This document shows positions 31,206 to 40,864 of a stretch of 64,000 nucleotides of DNA, in pieces. The notes under the pieces were generated by a model. The model did no database searches, was not told the DNA's origin, and saw only the letters and a program-made list of their open reading frames with translations. This DNA is from Nitrospirota bacterium (GTDB lineage: Bacteria > Nitrospirota > Nitrospiria > Nitrospirales > UBA8639): the NCBI GenBank assembly GCA_027623995.1, contig JAQBUF010000002.1:24714-88713 (forward strand), read 5' to 3'. The position numbers and the translations under genes were made by a program. Positions within the stretch are counted from its first letter, which is position 1. The number at the start of each line of letters is the position of its first letter.

Positions 31206-33547
31206 CGTTGAGAGAATCGAGTGATCGCCGGCAAGGTTAACGATGCCGACTGAATCAGCTCAGGATCTGAAAAAATCTCGCGAGTCGAGCCATCCGCCAA
31301 GATCTTGCCATGCTGTAACAGTATGCATCTGCTCGCATAGTTCGCGACGAGCCCCATGTCATGCGTGATCATGATGATCGTATGGCCCTGTTGATTCAAC
31401 GTGCGCATCATGGTCATCATCCGTGCTGACTCCTCAGCATCAAGCCCCGTCGTCGGTTCATCAACAATAAGAATGCTTGGCTTGGCGGCGATAATCGAAG
31501 CCACCGCGACCCGTTGGCGCTCACCTTTGGTCAGAGAAAATGGATCTTGATCTTCCGCACCGGTTAAACCAACAGCTTCTAGAGCTTCACCTACCCGTGC
31601 CTCGCATTCTTCTGATGAACACCCGGCATTCTGGGCACCAAATGCAACTTCTTTCCTCACGGTTTCGGCAAAAATTTGATGATCAGGATTTTGAAACACA
31701 TGGCCAACAATTGACGATAGCTGGCCAACACCTGTGTGTCTGGTATCGTGTCCCATGATGATCACCTGCCCCTCATCAGGAAGAAGCAGCCCATTGAACA
31801 ATTTGGCCATCGTGCTTTTCCCAGATCCGTTTTGCCCAAGAATGGCCACAAATTCTCCAGCCTGAATCGATAACGACACCCCAGATAGTACAGGCACTCC
31901 AGGCTGGTACTGTACCGACACATTCTTGACTTCAATCACGGTTGCCAATGATGGCAAGGGAATCTTACTGGGAATTGACTCTGAAGCCTGCGATGCCGTT
32001 ACCGTCAGGCCAAGGTCATCCGCCAATTGCCAGGCCTCTTCAACGGTCGCTGGCAAAGCTTTTGTTGTATGCCCTTGAAAGCATTCAGCGAGTGTATAGG
32101 GATTGAGTCCATGGTGCTTGGCGAGGTCCGGTTGACTGAGCATGTCATGCGGAGGCCCTTGCCAAATGATTTCCCCTTGATCCAGAACACATACTCGATC
32201 GGCTTGCATCAAGTCTTCCATGCCATGTTCCGTCAGGATCACCGTCACGCCCTTGGCTTTGAGTTGATCCAAGAGCTGAAGAAACCGCGCTCGGCCTGCT
32301 GGGTCAAGATCGGTCAGTGGTTGATCCATCACCATTAACTGGGGTTCACGAACCAACACGGACGCAACCACCAAGCGCTGGCGCTGTCCGCCAGATAAAG
32401 AAAAAGGATCTCGCCGTTCCAATCCCGCTAATCCGACAAGATCAAGGGTCTCTTGCATTTGGTGACGGAATCCTTCCTCGTTCAGAAAACCACGCGCCAC
32501 TCCGTGCGACTCTAAGGCATAGCGAAGTTCTGTTTCGACATTGGTCGAGACCAGTTGCGTTTCGAAATCCTGAAACACCAGTCCCACTCGATTCGCCTGC
32601 TCCCACACAGGTGATTGCGTCGTGGAATGACCCTCGACGGTAATCGTGCCCACAAAGTCCCCCTGCACAAATTGAGGAACCAGTCCATTCATGGCATAAC
32701 ATAGGGTGGATTTCCCAGATCCCGACCGGCCCATCAACACCATCAACTCTCCCCGTTGAATATGTAACGAAATGTTGTGGAGGACAGGATGCGAAGCATG
32801 AGTGGGTCGAAAGGTCAGGTCTTGGATTGAGACGAACGCAGAAGAGGTTGATGGAAATTGTGTCGAAGGATCGAAACCATCGGTGAGCGGTGTTGCAATA
32901 TTGTCCCTCCTCAAACGTTCGCTACTTTCTAAGGCTAGATCGCTGTACAACAAATTCCATTGCTTGACACGAGGATATAAAAACAACAGGAGCGGTGGAC
33001 CAAGAATTAGGCCCATGACCAAGTTGTTAAAAAAAATGGCGGGCGTTAACAACCAAAACGGCAAGAGGCCCAGAAGTTCCACGCCCCATCCAATCGTGGC
33101 CGCACAGGCGATGGCGGCCACAACACAAATGATTAGGTACTCCAGACCTTGTCGCCAAGACCGTACCGTCGGTTCCTTCCCAGATGACAGCCATCCTAAA
33201 TTTCCCCATAACACATACGGCACATAGCCATACAAAAAATTTCCTAGAAATCCAAACAGGCTGGCTGGTCCCAGCGTGCCAAAACAATCACCAATGATAT
33301 TGCCAATACCCGCCCCCCAAGCCGCGGCAGGACCAAAGAGTAGGGAACTCACAATCGGAATCACATTCGCCGGTCGTAGTTCCACAAAGCCAGGAATGAT
33401 CGGAATGCCCACTTTAAAGGGAATAAGCACCGCCGCATAAATCGCGGCAATTTGCGCGGTTAGAACCAGCAGGCGAGTATCATGCCAGACATGTCGAAGC
33501 TCCCAATACCAACGACGCGGATTCCACCTGGAGAGAGTAGGATTCAT
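31148..33547 (-). CDS. Fused ECF transporter: N-terminal S-component-like membrane domain plus two EcfA-type ATPases
   Basis: ~200 aa of TM segments, then GRSGSGKSTL...LSGGQRQRLVVASVL, then GQNGSGKSTM...LTKGERQRVAVASIIAAKPSILIVDEPTTGLD. Confidence 0.9.
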   Translation of the reverse strand: MNPTLSRWNPRRWYWELRHVWHDTRLLVLTAQIAAIYAAVLIPFKVGIPIIPGFVELRPANVIPIVSSLLFGPAAAWGAGIGNIIGDCFGTLGPASLFGFLGNFLYGYVPYVLWGNLGWLSSGKEPTVRSWRQGLEYLIICVVAAIACAATIGWGVELLGLLPFWLLTPAIFFNNLVMGLILGPPLLLFLYPRVKQWNLLYSDLALESSERLRRDNIATPLTDGFDPSTQFPSTSSAFVSIQDLTFRPTHASHPVLHNISLHIQRGELMVLMGRSGSGKSTLCYAMNGLVPQFVQGDFVGTITVEGHSTTQSPVWEQANRVGLVFQDFETQLVSTNVETELRYALESHGVARGFLNEEGFRHQMQETLDLVGLAGLERRDPFSLSGGQRQRLVVASVLVREPQLMVMDQPLTDLDPAGRARFLQLLDQLKAKGVTVILTEHGMEDLMQADRVCVLDQGEIIWQGPPHDMLSQPDLAKHHGLNPYTLAECFQGHTTKALPATVEEAWQLADDLGLTVTASQASESIPSKIPLPSLATVIEVKNVSVQYQPGVPVLSGVSLSIQAGEFVAILGQNGSGKSTMAKLFNGLLLPDEGQVIIMGHDTRHTGVGQLSSIVGHVFQNPDHQIFAETVRKEVAFGAQNAGCSSEECEARVGEALEAVGLTGAEDQDPFSLTKGERQRVAVASIIAAKPSILIVDEPTTGLDAEESARMMTMMRTLNQQGHTIIMITHDMGLVANYASRCILLQHGKILADGSTREIFSDPELIQSASLTLPAITRFSQRWGVTLLTMEEVRKALQPL

Positions 33548-33587
33548 TGAATATGTGGATTTGAGGAAAGAATGGGCCCCCGCCCTA

Positions 33588-34796
33588 TTAAAAATTCTTC
33601 ACACACCGAAATCCGGCATGGGCATGAGGATAGCCTTGACGAAACCAATTCCTGAAGGACCGACGCAATAAGGGGGAGGCCGTTGTTGGCGATCCGCCCT
33701 TCACAATAAAGTGATCATCATCAAAGAAGCGAGAAGAATATTCAGGGTAGGTCGCGTAAGGTTGAAATCCTTGAAAAGGTCGAAAAGGTGTCGAGGTCCA
33801 TTCCCAACCATTCCCAACGAGTTGAGAGATTCCAAAGGCGCTATCCCCTTGTGGATAGGCCGTGACTGGAACTGGATTCCAATGCTGAAAATCAAAATTT
33901 ACATGGACGCCGTTGGGGGCCTCATTACCCCAAGGATACTCACATTCCTCTCCGCCCCTCGTGGCATAAGCTGCACGATGAAATTGGGCTTCAGTCGGCA
34001 GCACGAAACCAGCCCATTGCGCGTAAGCTCGGGCATCAATCAAAGACACATACACGGGCCAATGATCGGGAAGCGGTATTTCCTGAAACATAGTCAGCAG
34101 CCACCATCGCCCATCTCGCTTTACCCAAAATGGCGGGATAGCACCTCCCGCTTCAACAAACTGTAAATACTGCTGATTGGTGACTTTATATTTGCTCATG
34201 GCAAAGGCTGGCACGTCTTCTTGATGTTCACCAAATTCATTATCCCAGCCAAAGCCCTCACCCCTGCCAAGCGTCACACTTCCCTCAGGAATGTCGATCA
34301 TCCTATGACAGGGTGATGGACCTTCAGGTGGCGACGGACACGATGGCGGTATTTTTCCAGCAAGGGGAGCGTGGTGCAAAATATACGCGGTGGTTTCGGC
34401 ATGCATCCACCGATGCTCAATCGCCATTCTGATAATAGGCTCAGGCGCGTCGTCTAACGCACGATCAACGGCTTCTCGAACTTGGGTATTATAGCGTTGG
34501 ACTTCGTCAAGCGAAGGCCAATCAGAAGGAGTGTCGGCTTGTATTGACCCGCCTTCTGGATCTATCCCCGCCTCAAATAAAGAATCAAATGTTGGGTGAA
34601 ACGAGGATTGCCCCAATGTCCACCGGCAAATTTGATTCCAATCAAACGCCTCTACATGCCCGACATAAAAGATCACACGATGGCGTTCGGGGAGAGGCCG
34701 TTCATAGAGAGCCTCTGGCGTAAAGAGGGAAAAGATATGATCCATGCGGGCTCGCGCCAAGGATAGTTCCTTTCGCATTTCAGCCAAACTCTGCAT
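33588..34796 (-). CDS. egtB: EgtB-like ergothioneine biosynthesis sulfoxide synthase (DinB + FGE/SUMF1 fold)
   Basis: DinB-like N-terminus with HVEAFDWNQI and HRWMHAETTAYILHH; FGE domain GNGWEWTSTPF, SRFFDDDHFIVKGGSPTTAS. Confidence 0.9.
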   Translation of the reverse strand: MQSLAEMRKELSLARARMDHIFSLFTPEALYERPLPERHRVIFYVGHVEAFDWNQICRWTLGQSSFHPTFDSLFEAGIDPEGGSIQADTPSDWPSLDEVQRYNTQVREAVDRALDDAPEPIIRMAIEHRWMHAETTAYILHHAPLAGKIPPSCPSPPEGPSPCHRMIDIPEGSVTLGRGEGFGWDNEFGEHQEDVPAFAMSKYKVTNQQYLQFVEAGGAIPPFWVKRDGRWWLLTMFQEIPLPDHWPVYVSLIDARAYAQWAGFVLPTEAQFHRAAYATRGGEECEYPWGNEAPNGVHVNFDFQHWNPVPVTAYPQGDSAFGISQLVGNGWEWTSTPFRPFQGFQPYATYPEYSSRFFDDDHFIVKGGSPTTASPLLRRSFRNWFRQGYPHAHAGFRCVKNF

Positions 34797-34892
34797 AATC
34801 CCCCACTTAACGAGGTCTTTGAAACTCTACACAGAAGGACATCCGATACCGTTGAATAGTTGTAATATATCACTAGTCAGGGTTGTCAAGAA

Positions 34893-35654
34893 TTGCTGCC
34901 AATGAAATCACCTGTCCTCAGTATCCACGATGTGTGTAAAGAGTTTGGAACCCAGGTTCACGCGCTTCAACACATTGATCTAGAAATTTTTCACGGCGAA
35001 ACCGTGATGTTCATTGGAGAAAGTGGATCGGGAAAGACTACGCTCCTTCGAATGTTGAATGGGTTGGATCGCCCGACCTCAGGAGCCGTTCGCATTCACG
35101 GCGAGTCGATGCACGCCCAAAATCCCATTGAGCTTCGCCGCCACATGGGGTATGTCCAACAAGATGGCGGATTGTTACCACATTGGACGGTGGAAGAAAA
35201 TATTGGTCTGGTGCCCCTCTTGCTCGGGTGGGAGGTAGAGCAACGAACAGCCCGCGTAGATGTTCTGCTTGAACTCATTCATCTCGATCCTCACCAATAC
35301 CGTACACGATATCCGATCGAACTATCTGGTGGACAACGTCAACGGGTCGCGTTTGCCAGGGCCCTCGCGGCTGATCCCGATATCATTTTGCTCGATGAAC
35401 CCTTTGGCGCTCTGGATGCCATCACTCGGCATCAACTCCAAGAGGAATTTCTTGGTCTCAGGCAACACCTTAAGAAAACGATGGTCATGGTCACTCATGA
35501 TATTGATGAGGCGTTGCTCCTTGGCGACCGTATCGCGGTGTTGAAGGACGGGCACCTCTTGCAAATTGGCAGTCCTACGGAACTTCTTCACGCTCCAGCC
35601 CATGAGTATATTTCGCAATTGCTCCAGCATCGGTCTCAGAGAGGATCCTCCTGA
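34893..35654 (+). CDS. ABC transporter ATPase, OpuC/ProV-like (ergothioneine/quaternary amine type)
   Basis: GESGSGKTTLLRMLNGLDRPTSG; LSGGQRQRVAFARALAADPDIILLDEPFGALDAITR. Confidence 0.92.
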   Translation: MLPMKSPVLSIHDVCKEFGTQVHALQHIDLEIFHGETVMFIGESGSGKTTLLRMLNGLDRPTSGAVRIHGESMHAQNPIELRRHMGYVQQDGGLLPHWTVEENIGLVPLLLGWEVEQRTARVDVLLELIHLDPHQYRTRYPIELSGGQRQRVAFARALAADPDIILLDEPFGALDAITRHQLQEEFLGLRQHLKKTMVMVTHDIDEALLLGDRIAVLKDGHLLQIGSPTELLHAPAHEYISQLLQHRSQRGSS

Positions 35655-37228
35655 TGACATTGAGGCCATCACTGGGCATCGGCCTAACCACATTTCTGAT
35701 TGGCTTCATCTTGATGGCATGGACCGCACCCGCATTATCTGAAGAGGGTCGGGTGATCGTAGGATCAAAGAATTTCATGGAGAACAAACTCCTGGCTGAA
35801 ATTTTCGCGCAACTGATTGAGGCTCGCACCGATCTACACGTCGAACGGCGTTTAGGATTGGCGGGCACACAAGTCTGCTTTGAGGCACTACGCACTGGTG
35901 CTATTGACCTCTACCCGGAATACACCGGGACTGGGCTCGTGAGTATTCTTCAACTGCCGCCGACCGGTGATTCGCGCACAGCTCTCAACACGGTTCGGTC
36001 AGAGTTTTTGAAACGTTGGGATCTGTGGTGGTTGAACCCATTGGGTTTTGAAAATTCTTACGCACTGGCCGTTCCTCGGGCTCAGTTAACCGACAGTCCA
36101 CTGCGAACTATTTCAGACCTTGCCGCGATTTCTTCCTCCCTGCGAGCTGGATTGGGGTATGAGTTTATCAATCGTCCAGATGGACTGCCAGGCCTTGAAC
36201 AACAATACGGTCTCACATTCCACAACATTCAAGCCATGCAACAATCGTTGAAATATCAAGCCGCGGCGACAGGGGAAATCGATGTGCTCGATGTGTACAC
36301 CACGGATGGCCGCCTAGCGGTGTATGACTTTATCGTACTTGAAGATGACCTCCATTTCTTCCCTCCCTATGAAGCGTCTGGAGTGATTCGTGGCTCTACA
36401 CTCAAGGAACACCCTGAGTTGGGTGCCGTCTTAAGCTTACTCACCAATGCCTTTGACGCCACCACCATGCGGCAACTGAATTATCGTCTTCAAGAAGGAG
36501 GTGAGTCCGTCGAAGTGGTGGCACGTGACGCCTTGACTGCACTTCAACTGGTATCAACTGAGACCGCGGCAACTGAACACATTTCACATCATGAAGGGCT
36601 TGGCTCTTATCTGTGGTCAAATCGATCCGCCCTGATGAATCGGACCTTCGAACATGTCACACTTGCGGGGCTGGCGCTCATATTGGGCATTCTTCTCGCC
36701 ATTCCTTTGGGCTTACTTCTTGAACGTCACCAATCCGTGGCGGAACTGATTATTCGAGGTATTGGCCTCACCCAAACCATTCCTTCGATCGCGCTGCTCG
36801 CGTTTATGATCCCGGTGTTCGGCATTGGGATGCTCCCGGCCGTCATGGCGTTATGGATTTATTCGTTGTTTCCCATTGTCAGAAATACATTTTCTGGCCT
36901 TCGTGATGCCGCACCTCAGGCCGTAGAATCGTCTCGCGCATTGGGCATGACCGAATGGCAAATTCTCTATTGGGTTCGCCTACCCTTAGCCGCCCCTATG
37001 ATTATGGCAGGCGTGCGCACGGCTGGAGTCATCACCGTTGGCACTGCCACACTAGCGGCGCTCATTGGCGCTGGGGGCTTAGGCGTGCCTATTGTCGCGG
37101 GATTACAAATGGCCAACACCACCGTCATTCTTTCCGGAGCCTTACCTGCGGCGGCTCTCGCACTCATCATTGATGGCGCGTTGGGCAAAATCGAACACTG
37201 GATCCGACCACGGGGATTGAAACTGTAG
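35654..37228 (+). CDS. Fused substrate-binding protein (N-terminal) and permease (C-terminal), OpuC/EgtU-like
   Basis: GRVIVGSKNFMENKLLAEIFAQLIE...YPEYTGTGL (OpuAC fold) followed by IPLGLLLER...GIGLTQTIPSIALLAFMIPVFGIG...EAA-loop ALGMTEWQILYWVRLPLAAPMIMAGVRTA. Confidence 0.92.
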   Translation: MTLRPSLGIGLTTFLIGFILMAWTAPALSEEGRVIVGSKNFMENKLLAEIFAQLIEARTDLHVERRLGLAGTQVCFEALRTGAIDLYPEYTGTGLVSILQLPPTGDSRTALNTVRSEFLKRWDLWWLNPLGFENSYALAVPRAQLTDSPLRTISDLAAISSSLRAGLGYEFINRPDGLPGLEQQYGLTFHNIQAMQQSLKYQAAATGEIDVLDVYTTDGRLAVYDFIVLEDDLHFFPPYEASGVIRGSTLKEHPELGAVLSLLTNAFDATTMRQLNYRLQEGGESVEVVARDALTALQLVSTETAATEHISHHEGLGSYLWSNRSALMNRTFEHVTLAGLALILGILLAIPLGLLLERHQSVAELIIRGIGLTQTIPSIALLAFMIPVFGIGMLPAVMALWIYSLFPIVRNTFSGLRDAAPQAVESSRALGMTEWQILYWVRLPLAAPMIMAGVRTAGVITVGTATLAALIGAGGLGVPIVAGLQMANTTVILSGALPAAALALIIDGALGKIEHWIRPRGLKL

Positions 37229-37455
37229 AGACACTACGTATAAAAAACGCGCATATCCCTTCAACCTGTGACCGAGCAAACTCCCAGAACAATGGCGTTC
37301 AAAGTAGACGATTTTCCACACTCATCTCATGCAATATCGCTCGAATCTTGCACAAATGAAAACAAGCCGTTACAGTTTATTCGCTTCTGGTTTACCTCTT
37401 TTCATCATTTCATCCGTCACATTTTCATAGGCGCGAACTGCAAGGGAACAATTTT

Positions 37456-38433
37456 ATGTCTGATCAATCCAATATCATTATCGATGTCCACATGAACAAT
37501 CAGGATCCGACGACGGTGAAAAATGAAATCCGCGAGGGTCTTCTTTCAACGCCAAAAAAAATTCCGACAAAATATTTCTATGATGATTGGGGCTCTACCC
37601 TCTTCGAACAAATCTGTGAACTGCCTGAGTACTATCAAACTCGGACCGAGCATCAATTGCTAAAATCCGTCGCCGATGAAATCGTTTCCCAATCAGGCGC
37701 AGAGGAGTTAGTGGAATTAGGCTCAGGTGCCGCGACCAAAACCCGAGTATTACTGGATGCCATGGCACGAGCTAAACAACTGAAATTCTACGTTCCCTTT
37801 GATGTCAGTGAAGGCATCGTCCGACGAGTGGCGCAAGAACTCGTCGAGGAGTACGAAGGGTTGGAAGTACATGGGGTTGTTGGAGATTTCCTCGCGCATT
37901 TGGAACATATCCCCGATGGCGGCAGACGCTTGGTGGCTATTTTAGGTGGCACTGTCGGGAATATGGGAGCTGAAGCTGGCCCAGCCTTTTTATCATCCAT
38001 TTATGATGAAATGGATCAAGGAGATTTCTTTCTTCTTGGTGCTCAACTCATTACAGACATCGATCGTTTAGAAGCCGCATACAATGATTCAGCAGGAGTG
38101 ACCGCTGCCTTTAACAAAAATATGTTGGTGGTATTGAAATCTGTCATTGGAGCCGATTTTGATCAGGAGGCTTTTGAACATGTCGCCCGGTTCAATCAAG
38201 AGAAGGGCCGCATCGAAATGCACCTCCGGTCGGTTTGCGACCAAGTCATTCCCATTCCCAAATTAGACTTAAATCTTTGTCTCCAAGAAGGGGAAGAGAT
38301 CCTCACCGAAATCAGTATGAAGTTTACCCGTCATCAAGTGGAAGCCTTATTAACACGAGCTGGATTTAGTCCCGTTGAATGGTACACTGATCCTCAAGAG
38401 CTTCATGGGCTCGCCTTAGCCAAAAAACGTTAA
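37456..38433 (+). CDS. egtD: L-histidine N-alpha-methyltransferase
   Basis: IPTKYFYDDWGSTLFEQICELPEYYQTRTE; ELGSGAATKTRVLLDA; ILGGTVGNM. Confidence 0.93.
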   Translation: MSDQSNIIIDVHMNNQDPTTVKNEIREGLLSTPKKIPTKYFYDDWGSTLFEQICELPEYYQTRTEHQLLKSVADEIVSQSGAEELVELGSGAATKTRVLLDAMARAKQLKFYVPFDVSEGIVRRVAQELVEEYEGLEVHGVVGDFLAHLEHIPDGGRRLVAILGGTVGNMGAEAGPAFLSSIYDEMDQGDFFLLGAQLITDIDRLEAAYNDSAGVTAAFNKNMLVVLKSVIGADFDQEAFEHVARFNQEKGRIEMHLRSVCDQVIPIPKLDLNLCLQEGEEILTEISMKFTRHQVEALLTRAGFSPVEWYTDPQELHGLALAKKR

Positions 38434-38536
38434 CTCGTTTTCTTCAAACCTTTCCTTCGTTCTACCTTCTCCTTTTTTCTGCCCGCTTTGCTATGATGGC
38501 AGAGTAAGGGCATTTCCACTATTTTCATAACCCCAC

Positions 38537-39640
38537 ATGTCTGGGACATCTCCTATGATCTATCTCAATTACGCCGCACTTTCCCCAACACGTCCTGAAG
38601 CCGAACGGACCGTGACCGAGACGCTCAACGAATTCAAAAACTATTTATATTCAGATGCGGGCATCCAATGGTATCTGCACACAGTCCAAGATTGCCGCCT
38701 TCACGTGGCCAGACTCTTGAATGTCACTGATCCATCCACCATCGCCTTTGTGTCCAACGCGTCAATCGCTCACTATCTCACCCTTCGCTCCTTGGCATGG
38801 AAGCCTGGCGATTCCATTCTCACCACCACCCATGAGAATCCTTCCATCACCCGGCAACTCCACGCGTTAAAAGATCGTGGAGTGGACATTCATTTTGTTC
38901 AACCTTCATCGCCTGATCAATTGATTCAATCGATCACTCACACCCTGGACCAACATTCGGTGAAGGCCATCGTCATCAGCCATGTGTCTCACGTGGATGG
39001 CAGAATTTTTCCGATTCATGCGATTTCCGGCATAGCCAAGGAACGTGGCGTCGCATTCATCGTCGATGGCGCACAAGCGGTGGGACATATCCCTGTTGAT
39101 CTCAATCAATTGGATTGCGACGTCTATTTCTTTACCGGTCACAAATGGTGTGCGGGGCCTCTAGGCACGGGAGCGATGATGGTGAGTGATCGTTTTTTAC
39201 AATCTCACTCGACATGTGCGGTTCAAATTAAAGATGGGGAAGCCCCTTTGGCGACCCAATTTGAAATTGGGACGCACAACATCGGCCTCATTTCTGGATT
39301 GGCGAAGGCATGCGATATGACATTCACAGACGGACTAGGTGTTGAGATTCTTCAGGCATTCCGCCAGAAAGCCAAAGAAACCTTAAGCCAAATACCCGGT
39401 GTGAACATCGTGGGATGGAATGGGCCTCATGCCCCTGGCATCTTCACGATTCAAGGTAAGCCAGAGGTTGACCATTACCAATTGACAAAACGACTCGCTA
39501 ATGAATACGAGATTATCGTTAAGCCGTTTGTGGATTACCCACAGGAGATCAGGCCAGCGATCAGGCTGTCCTGGGCGACAACGATGAATGAACAGAACTT
39601 TCGGGTGGGAATCGAAAAAATTTCCGAAGGGTTTTCCTGA
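38537..39640 (+). CDS. Class V aminotransferase / cysteine desulfurase-like, candidate EgtE-type C-S lyase
   Basis: YLNYAALSPTRPEAERTV; ISHVSHVDGRIFPI; FIVDGAQAVGHIPVDLNQLDCDVYFFTGHKWCAGPLGTG. Confidence 0.88.
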   Translation: MSGTSPMIYLNYAALSPTRPEAERTVTETLNEFKNYLYSDAGIQWYLHTVQDCRLHVARLLNVTDPSTIAFVSNASIAHYLTLRSLAWKPGDSILTTTHENPSITRQLHALKDRGVDIHFVQPSSPDQLIQSITHTLDQHSVKAIVISHVSHVDGRIFPIHAISGIAKERGVAFIVDGAQAVGHIPVDLNQLDCDVYFFTGHKWCAGPLGTGAMMVSDRFLQSHSTCAVQIKDGEAPLATQFEIGTHNIGLISGLAKACDMTFTDGLGVEILQAFRQKAKETLSQIPGVNIVGWNGPHAPGIFTIQGKPEVDHYQLTKRLANEYEIIVKPFVDYPQEIRPAIRLSWATTMNEQNFRVGIEKISEGFS

Positions 39641-39681
39641 TAGAATTTTTGGATACGCCATCCATCTGGCTTCATCCTTCT

Positions 39682-40503
39682 TTACTGCGCTTCACCAGGA
39701 TGATCGCTCATCCGCTCTAATCGCTCCTCCAATCGTTGTAAGGCCTTTTGGGTTGAGCGAAGATCTTGCAAAATTTCTTTCCGGGAGACCGGAGGTTCTA
39801 ACTCCAGTAATCGCTCCGCCTTGGCTTCATCCAAATTATTGATCACGACTGCAATAAACAAATTGATCACGACGAAAGTCCCCAGGATCACAAAACTCAC
39901 AAAATAGATCCAGGCGAGATAATGAAATTCCATGGCGGTGTACATGATGTCGGTCCAATCTTCGAGCGTAACCACGCGGAAGAGTGAGAGCAGCGAGATA
40001 CCCAACGATCGCCAGTGGGTCGGATCATGTTCATGAAATAGCTGGTAGCCAGTGATGGCATAGATATAAAAGATCACGCCCATCAAGAGCATCACATGCC
40101 CCATGCTGGGGATCGAACGAACCAACGTGGAAACGATAAGACGAAGTTCTGGAATAGTGGAAATGAGCCGAACGACACGTAACAAACGAGCCAACCGGGC
40201 GATCATGGCATACTCCCCGGTCGCGGGAATGAGGGAAAAGACAATCACCGAAAAATCGAAAAGATTCCACCCATCTTGAAAATAGCGTCCCACCCGGGGT
40301 GCAAGGGCGATCATTTTCAAAAGGGCTTCAAGAATAAATACGCCAAGCACAAAATGATTGCCGAAGTGAAGCCAATCCCCATAGGCCTGAACCATTTCAG
40401 GAGATGTTTCTATTCCCAACAACACGCCATTGCCAATAATGAGCGCGATAATGAAATATTCAAAACCCGCTGTTTTTACGATTCGATCAGCAAACTGTTG
40501 CAC
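39682..40503 (-). CDS. Voltage-gated ion channel, single 6-TM domain (bacterial Nav/Cav superfamily)
   Basis: S4 RLARLLRVVRLISTIPELR; selectivity filter TLEDWTD; C-terminal coiled coil. Confidence 0.92.
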   Translation of the reverse strand: MQQFADRIVKTAGFEYFIIALIIGNGVLLGIETSPEMVQAYGDWLHFGNHFVLGVFILEALLKMIALAPRVGRYFQDGWNLFDFSVIVFSLIPATGEYAMIARLARLLRVVRLISTIPELRLIVSTLVRSIPSMGHVMLLMGVIFYIYAITGYQLFHEHDPTHWRSLGISLLSLFRVVTLEDWTDIMYTAMEFHYLAWIYFVSFVILGTFVVINLFIAVVINNLDEAKAERLLELEPPVSRKEILQDLRSTQKALQRLEERLERMSDHPGEAQ

Positions 40504-40589
40504 GTGAAAGCCTTTATATTTTTTAACTTTTAACTAGGGCACTTAAAGCCTGCCCAATTAGCACACTGTGGAATTTCTCATGGGTTTTT

Positions 40590-40708
40590 TGTAGCTGCAC
40601 AATCTCATCGTGCCCTCTTCAAGCATTTACCCCTAGGAGCCAAGGGAGGGGCGGCACCTGCCTGCGCGAAGCCGCTCCGGCGAAGGCAGGTAAGATGCCG
40701 CAGCTACA
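40590..40708. repeat. REP-like palindrome (family A) with an inserted second palindrome
   Basis: tgtagctgcacaatctcatcgtgcc ... taagatgccgcagctaca, interrupted by cctgcctgcgcgaagccgctccggcgaaggcagg. Confidence 0.7.
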
Positions 40709-40864
40709 AATTTTCATGGACACAGCCCAGATCATCGCGCGTATGAATGAAGGATTATCCCACTATTATTTCAGCAGAGAGACAACTCGACCCCTCGGAT
40801 GGCCACAAAAACCATGTGCCAAACCTGCTATCGGTTGCATGCAAAATGATGATTGGTGCTGAGC

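Noticed and set aside
35654-37228. Simple glycine betaine/choline importer
   Set aside because: Not excluded biochemically, but immediate linkage to egtB, egtD and the class-V aminotransferase makes an ergothioneine-type substrate the better working hypothesis
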